This document shows, in pieces, positions 51,675 through 61,182 of a stretch of 64,000 nt of DNA (positions are counted from its first letter, which is position 1; the number at the start of each line of letters is the position of its first letter). A program made the position numbers and the translations under genes. The notes beneath the pieces are model-generated. The model was not told where the DNA came from. It was given only the letters and a program-made list of their open reading frames with translations, and did not search any database. Source of the DNA: Scytonema hofmannii PCC 7110 (GTDB taxonomy: Bacteria; Cyanobacteriota; Cyanobacteriia; Cyanobacteriales; Nostocaceae); the NCBI RefSeq assembly GCF_000346485.2, contig NZ_KQ976354.1, positions 10,064,341-10,128,340 of the forward strand, written 5' to 3'.

Positions 51675-52020
51675 GAGGATATTTGAAAAGTCTCAATTAA
51701 TACAGCCTTGGCGATTGGAAATCGCGGCTATACAAGCAAAACCCACCTACGTGGGTTTTAACCCCCATTCCGCACCCCCCACTGTCACAATCGGTTTTCT
51801 CGTATTTTTACTAACGGTAAAAGCTTTATTTTATACAAATATGGGGAAATTATCGATGGCGATCGCCAACACCAAATCCTCAAACCTCCAAAATTCGTAG
51901 TGTGACACTTTAGGGTGCGGAAGGTGGGTTTAATATCCTGATTTCCCGTTAGTCCTTGCCTTGCGGACTTAGTTTGTATAGTAGCGAATTCTATTCGCCC
52001 AAAACTTTTCAAACATCCTC
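51675..52020. mobile_element. MITE copy 1, carrying a nested element
   Basis: The ends GAGGATATTTGAAAAG and CTTTTCAAACATCCTC are inverted repeats, flanked by TTA on both sides (51672-51674 and 52021-52023). It matches copies at 53177 and 54787 but is twice as long, because a second repeat-ended element (51768-51922) sits in its middle. It has no coding capacity. Confidence 0.85.
51768..51922. mobile_element. Nested MITE-like element
   Basis: TTCCGCACCCCCCACTGTCA and the complement of TGACACTTTAGGGTGCGGAA are imperfect 22-bp inverted ends (18 of 22 match). The GTGGGTTT(T)AA bases of the outer MITE appear on both sides (51751-51761 and 51924-51933), consistent with a target duplication of about ten bases. 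Confidence 0.68.
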
Positions 52021-52033
52021 TTAAGCGAAAATT

Positions 52034-52067
52034 AGAACCCCGGTAACTTTTGCGAAACCGGGGTTCT
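52034..52067. repeat. AGAACCCCGG palindrome beside MITE copy 1
   Basis: AGAACCCCGGTAACTTTTGC and GAAACCGGGGTTCT fold as a hairpin, 11 bases beyond the MITE flank. The same palindrome in the other orientation abuts MITE copy 3 at 54751-54784. A half copy lies at 6553. The rest of the 52068-52326 gap holds a CTTAACCGAGTAGTATCG repeat and no gene. Confidence 0.75.
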
Positions 52068-52326
52068 GACACCTCAACTATCCTTAACCGAGTAGTATCG
52101 ACACGAACTTTGCGATCGCGGTCACTGCTAGTAAGTGATAAATATCACTCAATAGCAGTACCAGTAACACTACCAGTGGTATTTATATATTGCATCCTAG
52201 TATTAGAGAAATTACTCAGTTATTACTAAAGTCTCAGTACGCAATTCTGTATACTATGCACTAAGTAAGATTAAGGGTAATTTTATTTAAGTTAATGTAC
52301 TCTTAATAACGATTAAAAAAAATATT

Positions 52327-52680
52327 ATGAATAAGTTACTACAAATACAATTAAAGTTAAATACTTTCGGCTTCCTAAAGTTCAGCTTGATAACCCTTGC
52401 AATATTGCTTTCCTTTGGAGCTTATTCTCGCGCAAATGCTGAATCAGAGTCAGCAGAAGTAGAAGTTATATCCGTACCGTCACAAGAAGCGTATTATATA
52501 GACGATAAGACCCAAAACAATCCTAGTGGCGATCGCTCTAACTTAAAAAATAAAAATACTTCAGGTAATGGTAATTTATACGTGCCTGAAATTTTGGAAA
52601 ATAATCAAAATGCCAATACAGCAAATTCTGCACCAAGCACTCTCAATTCTCCCGATAAGAGAGAGACAAGTAAAACGTAG
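52327..52680 (+). CDS. Small secreted hypothetical protein
   Basis: The 117-residue product has a signal peptide (L-K-F-S-L-I-T-L-A-I-L-L-S-F-G-A-Y, cleavage near A-N-A) and a polar, Asn/Ser-rich mature part without cysteines or recognisable domain. Probably periplasmic and disordered. Confidence 0.6.
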   Translation: MNKLLQIQLKLNTFGFLKFSLITLAILLSFGAYSRANAESESAEVEVISVPSQEAYYIDDKTQNNPSGDRSNLKNKNTSGNGNLYVPEILENNQNANTANSAPSTLNSPDKRETSKT

Positions 52681-52712
52681 TTTGTACCACAGACATTCTT
52701 GAACAAATTCGT

Positions 52713-53457
52713 TTACCAACTACCACCTCCGCCTCCTCCATCACTCATTCCACCCCCAAAATCGCTACCGCTACTATAGTTTCCTCCAGAGTCACTACCC
52801 CAACTGCTGCTAGACTCGCTACCACCATAGTTTCCTCCAGACTCGCTACTCCAACTTCCATCAGAATCATCGGCAATATTCTGATTCTACTGCCGAATCA
52901 GATGATTTCCTTTTGGAAACCGGACTGCTTGTGTAAGTACGAATGTGTATCGTTTTTTCAGTCATTTCTGAGTAGCAGGTAGCACAGTACCAACCAATTC
53001 GTTCTGTTTTGGCAGATTGCGATTGTACTAAGTCATTTAATATCAAGAAAGGTCTCAGTTTTTCGCCTCTAATTGCTTTCATCGGATTGCGACATTTAGC
53101 ACAGTGAACGGGATAATGTTTGTTTTCTGCATGACCATGCGATCGCCCTTGAGGCAAAATGAGAAGCGCATTCTTAGAGGATGTTTGAAAAGTTTTGGGC
53201 GAATAGAATTCGCTACTATACAAACTAAGTCCGCAAGGCAAGGACTAACGGGAAATCAGGATATTAAAACCCACGTAGGTGGGTTTTGCTTGTATAGCCG
53301 CGATTTCCAATCGCCAAGGCTGTATTAATTGAGACTTTTCAAACATCCTCTTAGGGAGTTCCAGTGGAGGAATAGTTTCCTGCGTATCGTCAGTGTAACC
53401 GCAACAATGGCAGTTTTGTCGGAATCCCGCTCCAAAGAATTTGCTTAACGAATTTAA
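52713..53457 (-). pseudogene. TPM/zinc-ribbon-type gene interrupted by MITE copy 2
   Basis: Reading minus, one frame (53457 to about 53354) has N-C-H-C-C-G-Y-T-D-D-T-Q and then enters the MITE. After it (53176 down) the gene resumes with H-C-A-K-C-R-N-P-M-K and W-Y-C-A-T-C-Y-S-E-M. A frameshift near 52880 then puts the Gly/Ser-rich tail (S-G-S-D-F-G-G-G-M-S-D-G-G-G-G-G) in another frame. Paired C-x-x-C and a Gly-rich end recall cyanobacterial TPM-domain proteins. The N-terminal domain is not present. Confidence 0.65.
53177..53350. mobile_element. MITE copy 2 (174 bp)
   Basis: Inverted ends GAGGATGTTTGAAAAG and CTTTTCAAACATCCTC with TTA duplicated at 53174-53176 and 53351-53353. Internally it carries the CCACGTAGGTGGGTTTTGC and CTAAGTCCGCAAGG hairpins. 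It lies inside a zinc-ribbon gene on the minus strand, in the opposite orientation to copies 1 and 3. Confidence 0.88.
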
Positions 53458-53561
53458 CTAACAATTTTTTAACTCATCTCTTGCAACTACTTTAGCTACT
53501 AGAGAATACAAATCTAACTAGAAGATTTACTGAAATTTTTGGGAAATGAAAAGAGAGCGCA

Positions 53562-53594
53562 AGATCCCCCACTTCTCCAAGAAGTCGGGGATCT
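53562..53594. terminator. AGATCCCC palindrome, likely terminator
   Basis: Member of the dispersed palindrome family, five bases downstream of the minus-strand metallophosphatase stop. Confidence 0.6.
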
Positions 53595-53599
53595 AACTA

Positions 53600-54571
53600 C
53601 TAAGGGATAATTTCTTGATTGACCTCAAACAGATTTGGGTTACGTGGGTTAACTGTCAAGCGCAGCCAATGAACGTTGGGAGAACCAAACGTCTCAATTC
53701 GAGTAAAATTAGTGATAATGGTGCCATCAGATTTAGTCAGAGGTTTATCAATTCGGAAGTAATGGCTATCTCCATGAACGAGTATCACTTGCTTGCTATA
53801 GTTTCGCAATTCTGTTTGTAAGGCATTAATAAATTCATTAAAGCCAGTTCGTTCTGCATTAGTTGGTGCTAAATCAAAGTTTGGATTGGCATGGATAACG
53901 ATCGCCAAACCCAAGTTATCATTCGCTTTAGCAAGAGCAAAGGCTTCCTCTAACCAAACAAGGTTAGCCGCATTACGTTCTGCATATTCTGCATCATTTT
54001 CTGCATTCCGCCCAAGGTTATTATTGCTACCAACAACGTGTATTCCCACAAACAGCACATTTCCTGATACCCAACGGATATTTTCACGGAACTTGCTGTA
54101 TTTTGAATTCTCACTTTGTCGGGTTAGCGGAATTGTTGATTGTCCAAAACTGCGATCGCCCTGTGTAGCAAGTTCGCGTAATTTTGCTAGACGTTCAATG
54201 GGATCGTATTCACCAGCCGCCGGACGATGGCAATCTGTCCATTCATTATCTCCAGGAGTATAAATGAGAGGCTGTTTGAATTTCTGGAAGTCTTGCAGTC
54301 GCTCTGTGAAAAGCTCATCGGAGCAAAGACTAGAACCACTTTTAAAGTCGCCATCATGAATGACGAATTGAACTGATGATTGATTGATGTCCTGAATTAA
54401 CTCTTGAAATTTTGCTTCTTGTCTGGTATCGTAGGGCAAATCGCCAATCAGAGCCACCTCGAAACGTTTTGTACTCCATGGTGCTTGTGCGATCGCTGAA
54501 GGAATGAAACTTATAATCAGACCAAGCAAACAGAGAGGAATTAGTACTTTTACAAGTTTTTTGAATTGCAT
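53600..54571 (-). CDS. Exported calcineurin-like metallophosphoesterase
   Basis: The 323-residue protein has a signal peptide (L-I-P-L-C-L-L-G-L-I-I-S-F, cleavage near A-I-A-Q-A) and a metallophosphatase core: I-G-D-L-P-Y-D (first Asp), H-D-G-D-F-K (second), T-P-G-D-N-E-W-T-D (Asn/Glu), V-I-H-A-N-P (His) and V-H-G-D-S-H-Y-F (His pair). The dinuclear metal site is complete. It would hydrolyse phosphoesters in the periplasm; specificity unknown. Confidence 0.88.
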   Translation of the reverse strand: MQFKKLVKVLIPLCLLGLIISFIPSAIAQAPWSTKRFEVALIGDLPYDTRQEAKFQELIQDINQSSVQFVIHDGDFKSGSSLCSDELFTERLQDFQKFKQPLIYTPGDNEWTDCHRPAAGEYDPIERLAKLRELATQGDRSFGQSTIPLTRQSENSKYSKFRENIRWVSGNVLFVGIHVVGSNNNLGRNAENDAEYAERNAANLVWLEEAFALAKANDNLGLAIVIHANPNFDLAPTNAERTGFNEFINALQTELRNYSKQVILVHGDSHYFRIDKPLTKSDGTIITNFTRIETFGSPNVHWLRLTVNPRNPNLFEVNQEIIP

Positions 54572-54786
54572 ATTTTAGGTCTTTGTTGGTAACAAAGTGT
54601 TACGAAAGTTGGAAGTTTACAGATTCAATAACTAGAAAAGTTTAAGATTAAGGGATTAAGAGTAAATTAAGAATACATCTAGAAAAGAATAAATTTGTAA
54701 TTTTTACATAGAGCAAGAATAATAAAAATCACAAAGATAATTGAGGTGTCAGAACCCCGGTTTCGCAAAAGTTACCGGGGTTCTAA

Positions 54787-54959
54787 GAGGATGTTTGAAA
54801 AGTCACAATTAATACAGCCTTGGCGATTGGAAATCGCGGCTATACAAGCGAAACCCACCTACGTGGGTTTCAAAACCTTAATTTCTCGTTAGTCCGCGCA
54901 GGCGGACTTTGTTTGTATAGTAGCGAATTTTATTCGCCCAAATCTTTTCAAACATCCTC
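54787..54959. mobile_element. MITE copy 3 (173 bp)
   Basis: Inverted ends GAGGATGTTTGAAAAG and CTTTTCAAACATCCTC, with TAA on both sides (54784-54786, 54960-54962). A copy of the AGAACCCCGG palindrome (54751-54784) directly abuts its left end. Confidence 0.88.
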
Positions 54960-55259
54960 TAAGGCTCAGTAATTGTTCAAAAATCAAATAGGAGTCCTAT
55001 AGAAGCTTCCAAATGTCGAATTTGCCTTGTTGTTAACTATTCCAAAGAAAAGGCTTGTCCCACGTTTTTTGATCGTCAGGAAGATTTGAATAAGTCAAAG
55101 TTTTCAAATTTGAATACTTCGTTAGATGAAATTATTTTCAAAAATTTAGGGGCTTGCCAGTTCTTAAAGAGGTTGTAAAAATACTAATTAGACACTCGCT
55201 GGCTGTGGTATATTTTTAACAGTGCTGTCTGCTCACACCATCTCCTCAACATCGACACT
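54960..55259. other. Intergenic stretch upstream of the epimerase pair
   Basis: No gene or repeat of note is seen. It should contain the promoter of the 55260 gene. Confidence 0.45.
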
Positions 55260-55670
55260 ATGAAAATTGACCGATTGCAGGAACTTAAGCAAAAACTGAC
55301 GAATGAAACAGACTTGTCCCATGTATGGTCATTTTATATGGATCATTTTGCGGATGATCCAAAATTTACTCAACTGGGTGAGCCAGCGTCTAATGAATAC
55401 CTAGATGCTGTCCTTCACAAAACTTGTCAGTATATGTTTGGCAGGACAATAAAGATTACGAACTTTTTCCTGATATACATTGCAAAGTATCAGTTATTTC
55501 ATGGACCTTTCCAAGTTAAAGGACGTATTGGGGGTGTGATTTATTTCGAGGATATCAAAATTGGGTTACTTGCAGTGTCGGCAGATGCTCCCCCTACCGA
55601 TGTGGTGAAGTATTCACGTTTTTCTGAGATAATTCAACTGTCGGGACCTAATCGTAACGATCTCAATTGA
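55260..55670 (+). CDS. Hypothetical protein upstream of AGE-family epimerase
   Basis: I recognise no named family. The 136-residue product begins [13 protein letters not shown] and has a compact alpha/beta look, with [10 protein letters not shown] and F-F-L-I-Y-I-A-K-Y. Its stop lies eight bases before the epimerase ATG, so the two are likely co-transcribed and perhaps translationally coupled. Confidence 0.6.
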   Translation: MKIDRLQELKQKLTNETDLSHVWSFYMDHFADDPKFTQLGEPASNEYLDAVLHKTCQYMFGRTIKITNFFLIYIAKYQLFHGPFQVKGRIGGVIYFEDIKIGLLAVSADAPPTDVVKYSRFSEIIQLSGPNRNDLN

Positions 55671-55678
55671 GAGAATTT

Positions 55679-56848
55679 ATGGAGTACAACTTTAAAGAGT
55701 TAGCCGAACTTTATAAAAATGCTTTCTTCAACGATGTACTCCCATTTTGGGAAAAATATTCGATTGACCGAGAGTACGGTGGTTATTTTACCTGCATCGA
55801 TCGCGAAGGTAAGGTTTACGACACCGATAAGTTTATCTGGCTGCAAAACCGTCAGGTATGGACTTATTCCAAATTTTACAACCAGATAGAAAAACGGGAA
55901 TCCTGGCTGAAAATTGCTAGCAATGGTGCTCGTTTTCTTGCTCAACACGGTCGCGATGATGAAGGTAACTGGTACTTTGCGCTGACTCGTGAAGGGAAAC
56001 CGTTGGTTCAACCCTACAATATCTTTTCTGATTGCTTTGCAGCAATGGCTTTTAGCCAATATGCCCTTGCCTGTGGTGAAGATTGGGCAAAAGATGTGGC
56101 TGTGCAGGCTTATAATAATGTTCTACGCCGTAAGGACAACCCCAAGGGGAAGTATAACAAGACATATCCGGGTACGCGATCGCTAAAATCATTGGCAGTA
56201 CCCATGATATTGGCTAATCTAACTTTAGAAATGGAATGGTTGCTGCCCAACGAGACTCTAGAGAACGTTCTTAACTCCACTGTTCGGGAAGTGATGACCG
56301 ATTTTCTAGACCGAGAACGGGGACTCATGTATGAAAATGTTGCTTCTGACGGTTCCCATGTTGATTCTTTTGAAGGTCGTCTCATTAACCCCGGTCATGG
56401 GATAGAAGCGATGTGGTTCATTATCGATATTGCCCATCGTCGTAACGATATGACAACGATTAACCAAGCTATTGATGTGGTGCTAAACATCCTCAACTTT
56501 GCTTGGGACCCTGAATACAATGGATTGTATTATTTTATGGATGCAACTGGTCATCCCCCACAACAGCTGGAATGGGATCAAAAACTGTGGTGGGTACATT
56601 TGGAATCGTTGGTTGCGCTGGCAATGAGTTATCGTCTGACGGGACGTGAGGCGTGTTGGGAGTGGTACCAAAAAATGCACGATTATACTTGGTCGCATTT
56701 TGCCGATCCAGAATATGGTGAGTGGTTTGGCTACCTCAACCGCCGTGGTGAAGTTTTATTAAACCTCAAAGGTGGCAAATGGAAAGGCTGCTTCCACGTA
56801 CCTCGTGCTTTATACCTTTGCTGGCAGCAGTTTGAGGCTTTGCTCTAA
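55679..56848 (+). CDS. N-acylglucosamine 2-epimerase (AGE) family protein
   Basis: The 389-residue protein has the (alpha/alpha)6-barrel AGE family pattern: [11 protein letters not shown] (about 55-65), [12 protein letters not shown] (about 235-246) with an active-site His, and [11 protein letters not shown] near 300 with a second His. Members epimerise GlcNAc/ManNAc or cellobiose, or isomerise mannose. Which one acts here cannot be told. ATG 55679 is chosen over TTG 55667. Confidence 0.88.
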   Translation: MEYNFKELAELYKNAFFNDVLPFWEKYSIDREYGGYFTCIDREGKVYDTDKFIWLQNRQVWTYSKFYNQIEKRESWLKIASNGARFLAQHGRDDEGNWYFALTREGKPLVQPYNIFSDCFAAMAFSQYALACGEDWAKDVAVQAYNNVLRRKDNPKGKYNKTYPGTRSLKSLAVPMILANLTLEMEWLLPNETLENVLNSTVREVMTDFLDRERGLMYENVASDGSHVDSFEGRLINPGHGIEAMWFIIDIAHRRNDMTTINQAIDVVLNILNFAWDPEYNGLYYFMDATGHPPQQLEWDQKLWWVHLESLVALAMSYRLTGREACWEWYQKMHDYTWSHFADPEYGEWFGYLNRRGEVLLNLKGGKWKGCFHVPRALYLCWQQFEALL

Positions 56849-57159
56849 CGACTCTAACAGTAGGGTTGGCATTGCCCACCCTACTTATCATGAGTATTTT
56901 TTATAGCGCTGTTTTCCAAAACTAATTATAAAAAATGATTCTGACAGTAGCAATTTCCTCAATAAAGTTGTATATTTTGTAAATTATTCGTATAAAGGAT
57001 AATGAGTACAAATCTATACGCTCGCAAGTTGGAGGTATAAGCGCTAAAGTATTTAACAATACTTAAAGATAAATCATTCTAAAAAATGACCATTAATTCA
57101 AATTTTAGGTTAAAGTTAACCTAATGTTAACCTTTTAGCTAGACCTAGCTGTTGGGTAA
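56849..57159. other. Upstream region of the HMA/P-type ATPase cluster
   Basis: A GTAGGGTTGGCATTGCCCAC hairpin (56862-56885) after the epimerase stop is a likely terminator. The rest is A/T-rich with AGGTTAAAGTTAACC near 57108-57122, a short palindrome that could be an operator. No gene is seen. Confidence 0.5.
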
Positions 57160-58305
57160 ATGGCCAAAACTAAAAGTAGTCGCAAGAGATTAAGTCTCGG
57201 TTTGCAAAAATCAGAAGACTTAGTCTCTTATCATCTGAAGGGCGATGAAGTGAATAAAGAGACAAAACAAGTTGTTGCACAGTCAACAGGGCAACCTTTT
57301 GGCGAGTTGCACATTATCTATGCAACATCAGGGCGCGTCCGAGTCCGTGCTATTGACGGGGGTAATAACACAAAACTTGATACTATCTGCCAAAGTTTAC
57401 ATCGGCGAACTGGTATCAATGAAGTTTATGTCAACGAGCAAACGGGCAGTTTGGTCATTCATTATGATGAGCAAAGGCTGTCTTTGTCCCAAATGGTGGA
57501 GTTACTCCAGTCATTTGGTGTAGAGAAGCAGTCATCGCCTCACAATGCAAGCAAGACAGATCCTTTTGCTGCTTGGAAATCTCCAGATTTTTGGAAAGAA
57601 CAGGGAATTTCGTTTATTCCCTTATTTGCCGGATTAGCGGTAACCAAAAGGTTGGGGATCGTGGGTTTAGCTGCATTTCCTGTATACTTCATTACAGCTA
57701 ATGCAACTCGTCGTGTTATAAGTTATCTAGAATCACAATTTTCAGCAGCAGAAAAAAACTCATCAAATGATGGAGATGATGATTCGGCTGTAAAACTCAA
57801 TAAACCTGACAAATCGCTGTTATCAAAAGTGGAGCAAACATCTATCGGCACAGCAGCCCAGTCTGCAAAAATTACTTACAATGTCGTTCACGCCATTCCG
57901 GGACGCATCAGATTTAATGTACCCCGCGTTGCACGCGATCGCGCCTATGCTAAGCGACTTGAGAGGTTGCTTAAGACAGATTCTCACGTGACAACTGTAA
58001 GAGTGAGTTGCGATGCAGCCTCAGTTGCCATTAGCTATGGAACCAGTCAAATACCAGTTTCTTACTGGGCGAATTTGATGCAGTTAGCTGATGAGTCAAT
58101 CCCGCAAACACCAACAGTAAAGACTCCAATTGAGCAACAACTTCCAGAACCAGAGCAAAATCAGTCTATCCAATCGATACTATCCATAAGGACGAACGAG
58201 GAAAGAGTTTTGGAAGACGATAGTTTATGGTCTGATTACAAAACGCCGGCTCTATCTGCAGCACTATCCTTCATGGCTAACTTTCCATTAGATATGGTTT
58301 CATAA
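57160..58305 (+). CDS. Protein with two CxxC-less HMA-type domains and a membrane hairpin
   Basis: The 381-residue protein has two copies of an HMA_2-like domain. The first is near residues 47-122 (L-H-I-I-Y-A-T-S-G-R-V-R-V-R) and the second near 240-312 (V-H-A-I-P-G-R-I-R-F-N-V-P-R). Both lack the C-x-x-C metal site of true HMA domains. Between them, residues about 148-185 form two hydrophobic segments (F-I-P-L-F-A-G-L-A-V and I-V-G-L-A-A-F-P-V-Y-F). The same P-G-R-x-R module occurs in the next gene (ATPase) and in the 61474 gene. It may be an accessory or substrate-presenting subunit of the ATPase. Confidence 0.75.
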   Translation: MAKTKSSRKRLSLGLQKSEDLVSYHLKGDEVNKETKQVVAQSTGQPFGELHIIYATSGRVRVRAIDGGNNTKLDTICQSLHRRTGINEVYVNEQTGSLVIHYDEQRLSLSQMVELLQSFGVEKQSSPHNASKTDPFAAWKSPDFWKEQGISFIPLFAGLAVTKRLGIVGLAAFPVYFITANATRRVISYLESQFSAAEKNSSNDGDDDSAVKLNKPDKSLLSKVEQTSIGTAAQSAKITYNVVHAIPGRIRFNVPRVARDRAYAKRLERLLKTDSHVTTVRVSCDAASVAISYGTSQIPVSYWANLMQLADESIPQTPTVKTPIEQQLPEPEQNQSIQSILSIRTNEERVLEDDSLWSDYKTPALSAALSFMANFPLDMVS

Positions 58306-58524
58306 GAGTTTTGAAACAAGTCATATCAATGTCTAGTGAGTTAGATCGGTGGCTAGCAAGAACCCAATTTTGAGAGCCAGTGGAACGAAGCGAAAATTTT
58401 GCTAAAATCCCATACTTACGGTACTTGAAGGGTTGGATATTTCTTCACCCTATGAGTATCCCGTTGAGTAGGCTCTAGAAAATCAAACAGTTGAACAGTC
58501 TTTATTTTTTATGCGAGCAAAGAA

Positions 58525-60813
58525 ATGGCAGAACTTAGTGTGCAAATACCAACCTCCAGATTTCATCTTGCCGAAGTAGCGCTACCCGAAAGAAATGGGA
58601 AGGCTGCTTTAGGAGATAAAAATGGACACGCACCAACTCAGATTTCCAAAGTCCAGCACAGCCTTGTCCATGTAGTTCCAGGACGGTTGAGGTTGCGAGT
58701 ACCTCGCCTGCGTCATGATAAGGATTATGCACAGCGCCTTCAGGTTTTGTTAGAGGCTGACGTTCTGGTTTCAAGTGTACGTATTAAGCCTGCAGCGTCT
58801 TCACTGGCAGTGACCTATAAAGTCAGTAAAGCAACGGAAGCCAAAATTCGATCGCATTTGAGTTATTTGATTCAAGCAGCAAGTGACGTTATTGTTCTCA
58901 AGCCTTCTACTTTAAAAAAAGCTGCTGATAGCGAAACAGAAAAACCTTGGCCCGGTTTACAACTTTCAGCTGTGACTGCGGTTTTAGCCGTGCTGGCTGG
59001 ACCTTTTGGGCTACCGATTCCGCCCCTGATGATAGCAACGACTATAGCTGTCACAACATTGCCTGTAGTCCAAAGAGCTTGGGAAGGAATTACGGTAGAG
59101 AAGAAATTCAACATTGACTTTCTAGATTTTATGGCGATCGCCATCACAACGCTTCAGGGTCAATTTCTCACACCCGCACTCATGCTGGGGTTAATTGAAA
59201 TTGGCGAGAATATACGCGATCGCACGGCTCGATCTTCCGCCCAACAAACGCTAGATTTGTTAAGTTCCCTCGGACAGTTCGTCTGGATTGAACGTGATGG
59301 AGAGAAGGTGCAAATCCCCATCCAAGATGTGCAAAAAGGGGATACAGTTATTGTTTATCCCGGCGAACAAGTGCCAGTTGACGGTACTATCCTGCGAGGA
59401 AAAGCATTACTAGATGAGCAAAAACTGACTGGAGAATCCATGCCAGTCTTGAAAAAGAAAGGACAAACCGTCTATGCTTCAACTCTAGTGAGAGAGGGAC
59501 GGATTTATATCTTGACAGAACGGGTAGGTAACGACACTTGTGCTGGACAGAGCATTCAATTAATGCAACAAGCACCCGTTCACGATACCCGGATGGAAAA
59601 CTACGCTGCAAAAATTGCCCAGAAAGCTGTTTTACCAACTCTATTATTGGGTGGGATCGTGTTCGCTACAACTCGCAATCCAGCACGAGCAGCTAGCGTT
59701 TTAACCCTTGACTTTGCAACAGGTATTAGGGTATCAGTCCCAACAACTGTGTTAGCAGCATTAAGCTATGCAGCACGGCGAGGCGTTCTGATTCGTAGCG
59801 GACGGGCATTGGAAAAACTAGCAGAGATAGATACAGTTGTTTTTGATAAGACAGGCACTCTGACCAGAGGGGAAGCCGCTGTGGTGAGTGTAGAAAGTTT
59901 TAATCCAGACACTTCACCAACACGAGTGCTGCAACTAGCGGCTGCAGCCGAACAACGTCTAACACACCCAGTTGCAGAGGCAATCGTGCGGTATGCAGAA
60001 GAACAGAAAATAGAAATTCCCACCCGTGGAAAGTGGGATTATCAACTTGGTCTGGGGGTACAGGCAGAGATTGACGGCGAAACTGTTTATGTTGGTAGCG
60101 AGCGCCTTCTAGAACAAGTTGGCATTGCAATGGAACAGCTTGACGGTAACGAAAAGAAAGCGACTTCAACGATTTATGTAGCGAGCAACGGTCAACTACA
60201 AGGTATAATAAAATATAGTGACATACTCCGTTCAGAAAGTCGGGAAGTGATTGCAAAACTGTTAACAGTTGAAGGTGTGGAAGTCCACATGCTAACTGGT
60301 GATAACAAGCAGACTGCTAGCGCCGTTGCTGCTGAACTTGGTATTTCCCCGACCTATACCCATGCAGAAGCTTTTCCCGAGCAAAAAGCAACGGTTGTCC
60401 GCGAACTGCACGAACAAGGTAAAACAGTTGCATTTGTTGGCGATGGGATTAATGATTCGCCAGCTTTAGCATACGCTGATGTTTCTGTTTCCTTTGCCAA
60501 TGGCTCTGACATTGCTCGTGAAACAGCAGATATAGTGCTTATGCAGAATGACCTGCATGGTTTATTAGAGGGAATTGAGATTGCTCGTAAAGCCAAGCAG
60601 CTAATTCAGCAAAATACGGCTCTGATTGCTGTTCCCAATTTAGCCGCATTAGTAGTGGCAGTTTTGTTTGGTCTTAACCCCCTAGCAGCGACTATGGTGA
60701 ACAATGGTTCGACAGTTGTTGCAGGAGTCAACGGTTTGCGCCCAATTCTTAGAAGTCGCGATAAGCGAGCGATTACGGCTAAAGCCGTATCGCAAAACTC
60801 TCCCCGCAGCTAG
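58525..60813 (+). CDS. P-type ATPase of the heavy-metal group, without CPC motif
   Basis: The 762-residue pump has an N-terminal HMA_2-like domain (V-H-V-V-P-G-R-L-R-L-R-V, about 48-59), membrane helices from about 145, T-G-E-S (about 302), the phosphorylated Asp in V-F-D-K-T-G-T-L-T (about 440) and hinge G-D-G-I-N-D-S-P-A-L (about 638). The M4 ion-site motif, C-P-C in classical P1B pumps, reads D-F-A-T-G-I-R-V-S-V-P here (about 393). No C-x-x-C is present at the N-terminus. The transported ion is therefore unlikely to be a Cys-bound soft metal. It lies in a + strand cluster with two HMA_2 proteins and DUF5132. Confidence 0.88.
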   Translation: MAELSVQIPTSRFHLAEVALPERNGKAALGDKNGHAPTQISKVQHSLVHVVPGRLRLRVPRLRHDKDYAQRLQVLLEADVLVSSVRIKPAASSLAVTYKVSKATEAKIRSHLSYLIQAASDVIVLKPSTLKKAADSETEKPWPGLQLSAVTAVLAVLAGPFGLPIPPLMIATTIAVTTLPVVQRAWEGITVEKKFNIDFLDFMAIAITTLQGQFLTPALMLGLIEIGENIRDRTARSSAQQTLDLLSSLGQFVWIERDGEKVQIPIQDVQKGDTVIVYPGEQVPVDGTILRGKALLDEQKLTGESMPVLKKKGQTVYASTLVREGRIYILTERVGNDTCAGQSIQLMQQAPVHDTRMENYAAKIAQKAVLPTLLLGGIVFATTRNPARAASVLTLDFATGIRVSVPTTVLAALSYAARRGVLIRSGRALEKLAEIDTVVFDKTGTLTRGEAAVVSVESFNPDTSPTRVLQLAAAAEQRLTHPVAEAIVRYAEEQKIEIPTRGKWDYQLGLGVQAEIDGETVYVGSERLLEQVGIAMEQLDGNEKKATSTIYVASNGQLQGIIKYSDILRSESREVIAKLLTVEGVEVHMLTGDNKQTASAVAAELGISPTYTHAEAFPEQKATVVRELHEQGKTVAFVGDGINDSPALAYADVSVSFANGSDIARETADIVLMQNDLHGLLEGIEIARKAKQLIQQNTALIAVPNLAALVVAVLFGLNPLAATMVNNGSTVVAGVNGLRPILRSRDKRAITAKAVSQNSPRS

Positions 60814-60876
60814 ATGAGATGGTTTTGGAAACAAGAGTATTTTAGTAAGTTTAATTAGTTTCAGGAGGAAATTATC

Positions 60877-61182
60877 ATGGCACCAAAAATTACTGATTTT
60901 GTTGAAGACGCAGGCGCACCTGGAATCATCGCCGGTATTAGTGCAGTCCTTCTTGCACCTGTTGTTATTCCTGTTGTTGCTGGAATTGGTAAGCCCATAG
61001 CCAAGTCTATTATCAAGAGTGGACTTGTTCTGTTTGAAAAGAGCAGAGGTGCTGTTGCAGAACTCGGCGAAAGTTGGGAAGACATGGTTGCTGAAGCCAG
61101 AGCAGAACTAGCAGAAGGTAGACAATTACCAGCCGTTGATGTTGCAGGAACCTCAGTTGACAACTCTGATAACGGTATGTAA
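60877..61182 (+). CDS. DUF5132 family small membrane-associated protein
   Basis: The 101-residue protein has one hydrophobic segment with a Gly/Ile/Val-rich glycine pattern (I-I-A-G-I-S-A-V-L-L-A-P-V-V-I-P-V, about 17-35). It continues I-G-K-P-I-A-K-S-I-I-K-S-G and an acidic helix W-E-D-M-V-A-E-A-R-A-E-L, as in DUF5132. AGGAGGAA precedes the ATG at good spacing. It starts 63 bases after the ATPase stop, so co-transcription is likely. Confidence 0.8.
   Translation: MAPKITDFVEDAGAPGIIAGISAVLLAPVVIPVVAGIGKPIAKSIIKSGLVLFEKSRGAVAELGESWEDMVAEARAELAEGRQLPAVDVAGTSVDNSDNGM

Noticed and set aside
51715-51900. 61-codon ORF at 51.7 kb
   Set aside because: It lies wholly inside MITE copy 1 and the nested element.
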